A stretch of DNA of 64,000 nucleotides. It comes from Gibbula magus. Its lineage: Eukaryota > Mollusca > Gastropoda > Trochida > Trochidae. The position numbers and the translations under genes are program-made. The notes under the pieces are model-generated. The model worked only from the letters and a program-made list of their open reading frames with translations, made no database searches and was not told the origin of the DNA. The stretch is from NCBI GenBank assembly GCA_936450465.1, contig OW388304.1, forward strand, positions 8,500,700 to 8,564,699. The letters run 5' to 3'. Below, in pieces: positions 60,478 to 64,000 of this stretch (positions are counted from its first letter, which is position 1; the number at the start of each line of letters is the position of its first letter).

Positions 60478-60832
60478 TTTAAGGGGCAGTAGTACGTTTT
60501 TTCGCCGAAATAAGTCGATGAAATGTATTTGAAAAATATGTCACCAATAGTAAAAAAAACATTCTCACTACGGAAAATCAAGTTAAAAAATGAGTGTACA
60601 CGGTTAAGTAAAGCAATGTGAATCGTTTTTGTCATTCAAAATAATAAATTGTGTTCACAATAAAATGGCCGCCAGCAATTTTTGCATTATAGGCAACATC
60701 GCTATTACAACTACGGATAATTGGTTTGTGTAATAAGATGTTTTACCCTGTAAAGTAAATACAAATGACATAAATTATAAATGGGAAATTTGAAAAAATA
60801 AAATTTGCAAAAAAGTGCTACTGCCCCTTTAA
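60478..60832. mobile_element. MITE with GGGGCAGTAG ends
   Basis: 'tttaaggggcagtagtacg' at the left faces 'gtgctactgcccctttaaa' at the right. About 355 bp, no coding. The TTTAA-like flanks would fit a TTAA or TTA duplication, but I cannot decide which. Confidence 0.75.
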
Positions 60833-61712
60833 ATAACTCTCCAGTCAAATACACAGCATAACACTAAACGCCACGCGAGGTAATGCGTGTACAACATTGT
60901 TTCAAAATCAGTATAAATAGCGTGGAAGGTTATCTCAAGTTAAGGGGTATAACAATGTTGCTAACGAAAGACACATGTGTTTAAGAATTCAAGTCGAGAA
61001 GTTGACCCAAATAATATATTGCAGAAAAAAAACGGTTAGGATTTTTAATGTCAGAAAAATGTATTTGATGGCCGGTAATCTGTTTAAATTATTTAAGATA
61101 CACTTAATTGTTATTCTTTTGAATAGTTAAAACATGAAAATCAATTACTTATCTGTGTAATGAAGATATAAAAACATGAAAAGTTAAATCACGCTATTCC
61201 GTTGGCTCGTTTAATTTAAAGTTTTGTTTAATATGCCGACTGTTCACTTGAACTATTAGTATACAACACGGCACATATACATAACGAAAGAAGGTGGATT
61301 GTCGGCTGTCGGCGACACGCACTGACTACACACTATAGTACGGCGGCAGAATCTCAAAAGAGGCCTAGAAATAGGTGCAGGGGGGACTGTTTGTTAAAAG
61401 TTGGCACCCAATATATAAAGTAACTGTGGTATATGTACATCAATAATCACCCAGATGCCACTTGATATCGATCATATTTTTTTAGTTATGGAGGGTCAAA
61501 GTTGAATACCCTATTTCGAGCAATGGGTCGCCTGAAAACAGACCGTATTTACATACAGTGAATATCTTTTTCAATAAATAATCAAACTATTACTATTTCA
61601 ACAAGATTTAATTACTAGATGTAATCAGACATTCAAGTTATTAACCTTTGATTGTATTTGTACATTACCTCAACAAATTATTGGCCCAATACAACGTCCC
61701 AAATGTCCAAAT
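60833..61712. other. Spacer downstream of the nuclease-like gene
   Basis: AT-rich. It includes one scrap of the 46250 minisatellite motif (61293-61311). On the minus strand this would be the 3' flank of the gene ending at 61713; I saw no convincing AATAAA close to the stop. Confidence 0.4.
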
Positions 61713-64000
61713 TCACATGTCATCATCAAGGGTGTCATCCGTCATTGTGAAGGGGTTGCTACACATCCTGCTACTGCAGCCACATGCACTTGTGCAAGTC
61801 ATTTGTTTTGCACGGCAACTGCACCTTCCACTGTTACAGTTCTTGCATCTACAATGCAGGATTTCAGTACATACCACAGGGATCGGGTCTTTCACGCGTA
61901 CTTCCGGTCTGAGCCCCATGGTGTCATCTGCACACCACCCGTATCCAAGCGGAGAAGGCAGGTTCTGGATTGGCAGAAGGGAGGAATACCAAACAGAGCT
62001 CTGGTAATAGGCTCTTTTTATGTGTTCAATCAGGCATTGATGAGTTGGTGGCAATTTCTCCGGTTCTGTAACACCTTTCAGGAATAAAAAGTGTCGCACA
62101 GCATTGATGTTCCTGTCAGTTGTTCCAGGACAATACAATTTGCAAATGAATTCCTCCGCATTCGAAATGACCTTGTCTGTCAAGGGAGCTCTACCTAATT
62201 GACTAAGTAAGAATCCATCACTACAGAAAACTTTCCATGCTGTTTTCTTTCCGATTCCATAGAACTGGCTGACAGTGTCACATCCTGTGATAGAATGGAA
62301 TGCGGGCAAACATGATCTCAGAACGGGGTGTATGTCCATCTCATGTACTGCAATCATTCGTCTCTTTTGTGATGTTCCTGTCCTGAACCATATTTCTCCA
62401 CCGATGTCTTGGGCATAATGAACCAGGAGAACCAGTACATCAGTGTCCCTGCAACAGACCACAAGGCGTTCAAAGCCACTGCTTCGGGCATCTTGAGCAT
62501 GTAGCAAAATCCTGGTGTCTGCTTCCTCATGATCGGAAGATAGTGTCTGTACATCCTGCAGCTGTTGGGAATGTCCGACTTGCAATAGATCCTTGTAGCC
62601 ACCTGCTGTGACAACTTGAACATCAGGATACAACTGTTGTGCCTTTGAAATAAGCTCGGTGCTGAGAAAGTGTACAAGATCTGCCTTGTTGGCACTGAGG
62701 CTTATGAATGGTTTCCACATGGTAGGCAGGGGGACATCTCTGCCGTCAACCTCTTTCCGGATTGATTTTGTGGTTCCTGTTCTTTGAGAACGTGTCCCGT
62801 CCTTGATAGATGTTTCATTATAGTGGTCGAACACGACATCCAGCCTGGTAGAATTCCTCACATTTGACAGGGCTGCTACAATGAAGACATCTGCAAGATC
62901 TCCAAAAGTCCTTGCACCGGATGGTTTGCCTATGGACTGCACTAAGGCTTGGCCGTCGATAATAGTGCAAGTCTGTTTGTCAGTCTGTGGAATCTCCTCA
63001 TAGGTGTGATCCTTTTCCAGAAGCGTTGCTAGTGTAGATTTGCTGGCTGGGTGAAGCTCTCCCGCTGTGTTTGCAATAGAGAGGGGGACTGGAGATAACT
63101 CATGGCACAAGAGCTCCTTCAGGTTCACATCTCTTCCGGCATCTTTTGCGAGGAGCAAACGTTGAAACAAAGCCCTGTCAGCTCTGACTTCCTTCGTCTT
63201 CAGGCCCTTTTCTGAAATCTTCTTGGTTTCATAGATAGATTTTAGTGTTAGAGATTTAGACTGCTCCAGTTTCTCATGTAGCCCAATCTTGTTTGAAAGG
63301 ATCCGATCTTGAAGAAATGTCTTCAACTTTGCTTTGCCTCTTGAAAAAGCTGACAAAAGAGCATCTGTGATTTGTTGTGAAGAGACATCATGGGAAGACA
63401 CACTCAAGATTGTTGGACTCTCGTGGTTGAACACGCCGAATTCTTTCAATTGGGACACCAACTTCTTAACATCATCCACATCCCTTTTCACCCTTGCTTG
63501 TCCTGATTCTCTTCTTGCTGGAGCATACTCTGTGTGAGCGGAATGCTTCACTCCCAACATTGCACAGGTCTCATCAACGATGCGGCTTCTCTCGTTGTAA
63601 GTGAGGCACCACCTATCTCGTGCTGCATCAGATCTTGTAATGCCTATCAACCCACCAGCTATTTTGCCAATCTTATTCACGTGTTCCAGTGCTTGGTCAG
63701 TCGAGATCTGGTTGAAAGAATTTGCTGAAGTCTTCACAACAAAATTCCCCTCCATAAACTCGGAAAACACATCAGGATGCTTGTGTTCCAGTTGTCTGGC
63801 TTCAGTCAGATAAACAGCTCCCCAGCGTGTGTAGTTTGTGTGGTCGTATATAGCAAACCATGGAAGCATCCGGCTAAATGCTGATAGATGCAGTTTCCAG
63901 TCCCCAGTTCTTTCGGCCCTGATGAATTGAAGTAGAATGGAAACCATCTCCATGTAGTTGTACCAGTAGGAGCTTGTTGGTGACAGAACCGTGCTGTACT
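61713..64000 (-). CDS. FEN/PIN-like nuclease candidate with C-terminal CXC cysteine motif (5'-partial)
   Basis: An uninterrupted minus-strand frame of over 2.2 kb. It stays open beyond the first visible ATG (63951-63953) to the window edge, so the true start is outside. Numbering from that ATG, the C-terminal two thirds show acidic residues in the order expected of flap-endonuclease-type folds: 'IIDGQAL' (D333), 'VVFDHY' (D376, followed by K and R residues), 'DHEEADTRI' (E476, E477, D479), 'RDTDVLVLL' (D503, D505) and 'ITGCDTVSQFYGIGKKTAW' (D559, before a helix-turn-helix-like GIGKK). A final cysteine array (C695 to C731, CxC-x2-C-x4-CxC pattern) resembles tesmin/TSO1 CXC DNA-binding motifs. 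The N-terminal 130 residues ('QALEHVNKIGKIAGGL') match nothing named that I know. Being intron-free and, as I recall, one of a multicopy metazoan family, it may be transposon-derived. Function is inference. Confidence 0.7.
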   Translation of the reverse strand, partial: YSTVLSPTSSYWYNYMEMVSILLQFIRAERTGDWKLHLSAFSRMLPWFAIYDHTNYTRWGAVYLTEARQLEHKHPDVFSEFMEGNFVVKTSANSFNQISTDQALEHVNKIGKIAGGLIGITRSDAARDRWCLTYNERSRIVDETCAMLGVKHSAHTEYAPARRESGQARVKRDVDDVKKLVSQLKEFGVFNHESPTILSVSSHDVSSQQITDALLSAFSRGKAKLKTFLQDRILSNKIGLHEKLEQSKSLTLKSIYETKKISEKGLKTKEVRADRALFQRLLLAKDAGRDVNLKELLCHELSPVPLSIANTAGELHPASKSTLATLLEKDHTYEEIPQTDKQTCTIIDGQALVQSIGKPSGARTFGDLADVFIVAALSNVRNSTRLDVVFDHYNETSIKDGTRSQRTGTTKSIRKEVDGRDVPLPTMWKPFISLSANKADLVHFLSTELISKAQQLYPDVQVVTAGGYKDLLQVGHSQQLQDVQTLSSDHEEADTRILLHAQDARSSGFERLVVCCRDTDVLVLLVHYAQDIGGEIWFRTGTSQKRRMIAVHEMDIHPVLRSCLPAFHSITGCDTVSQFYGIGKKTAWKVFCSDGFLLSQLGRAPLTDKVISNAEEFICKLYCPGTTDRNINAVRHFLFLKGVTEPEKLPPTHQCLIEHIKRAYYQSSVWYSSLLPIQNLPSPLGYGWCADDTMGLRPEVRVKDPIPVVCTEILHCRCKNCNSGRCSCRAKQMTCTSACGCSSRMCSNPFTMTDDTLDDDM

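Noticed and set aside
1..64000. CRISPR array or bacterial defence system
   Set aside because: The tandem repeats lack unique equal-length spacers, no cas-like gene is present, and the introns, SINEs and LINEs show an animal genome.

Overview
This is nuclear DNA from a multicellular animal, most likely a mollusc. The sequence shows introns with GT/AG boundaries, AATAAA poly(A) signals, AT-rich non-coding DNA, many non-LTR retrotransposon remnants, seven copies of a tRNA-derived SINE, microsatellites, and exons for extracellular modules (PAN-like, C-type lectin, and a farnesoic-acid-methyltransferase-type beta-sandwich). The mollusc call is inference from the style of the dispersed repeats and lectin-type genes. 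No operon, CRISPR array or bacterial gene organisation was seen.

Layout. 1-9485: the 3' part of a plus-strand gene (gene A). Two internal exons of identical length (459 bp, phase 1-1) each encode one related extracellular domain, and the last exon encodes a Ser/Thr-rich stalk with a hydrophobic tail. Its 6.9 kb intron holds several repeats, including a GC-rich inverted-repeat element (5064-7007). 9500-18100: SINEs, a possible THAP exon, and a dead LINE (copy A). 18478-22032: the last two exons of a C-type lectin gene, separated by an intron containing a 2.6 kb satellite. 22203-25435: a minus-strand LINE with a MITE in its 3' UTR. 26705-32560: LINE pieces, MITEs and an inverted-repeat element. 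35580-35780: a lone PAN-like exon. 39780-45670: three more LINE remnants and a broken transposon-associated gene. 46250-49312: a minisatellite, a SINE and other repeats. 49314-56018: a 6.7 kb structure bounded by inverted repeats built from tandem 15-mers, with hairpin arrays, complementary hexamer tracts and a nested Tc1-type element. 56019-60832: repeats. 61713-64000: a minus-strand, intron-free, 5'-partial ORF with a FEN/PIN-like acidic-residue pattern and a C-terminal cysteine-rich CXC motif.

The supported host genes (gene A, the lectin, the PAN exon) are extracellular recognition or adhesion proteins. Most other content is mobile DNA in various stages of decay. The best candidates for something undescribed are the foldback-like 49314-56018 structure and the nuclease-like gene at the right edge. 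All family calls were made by eye from motifs.
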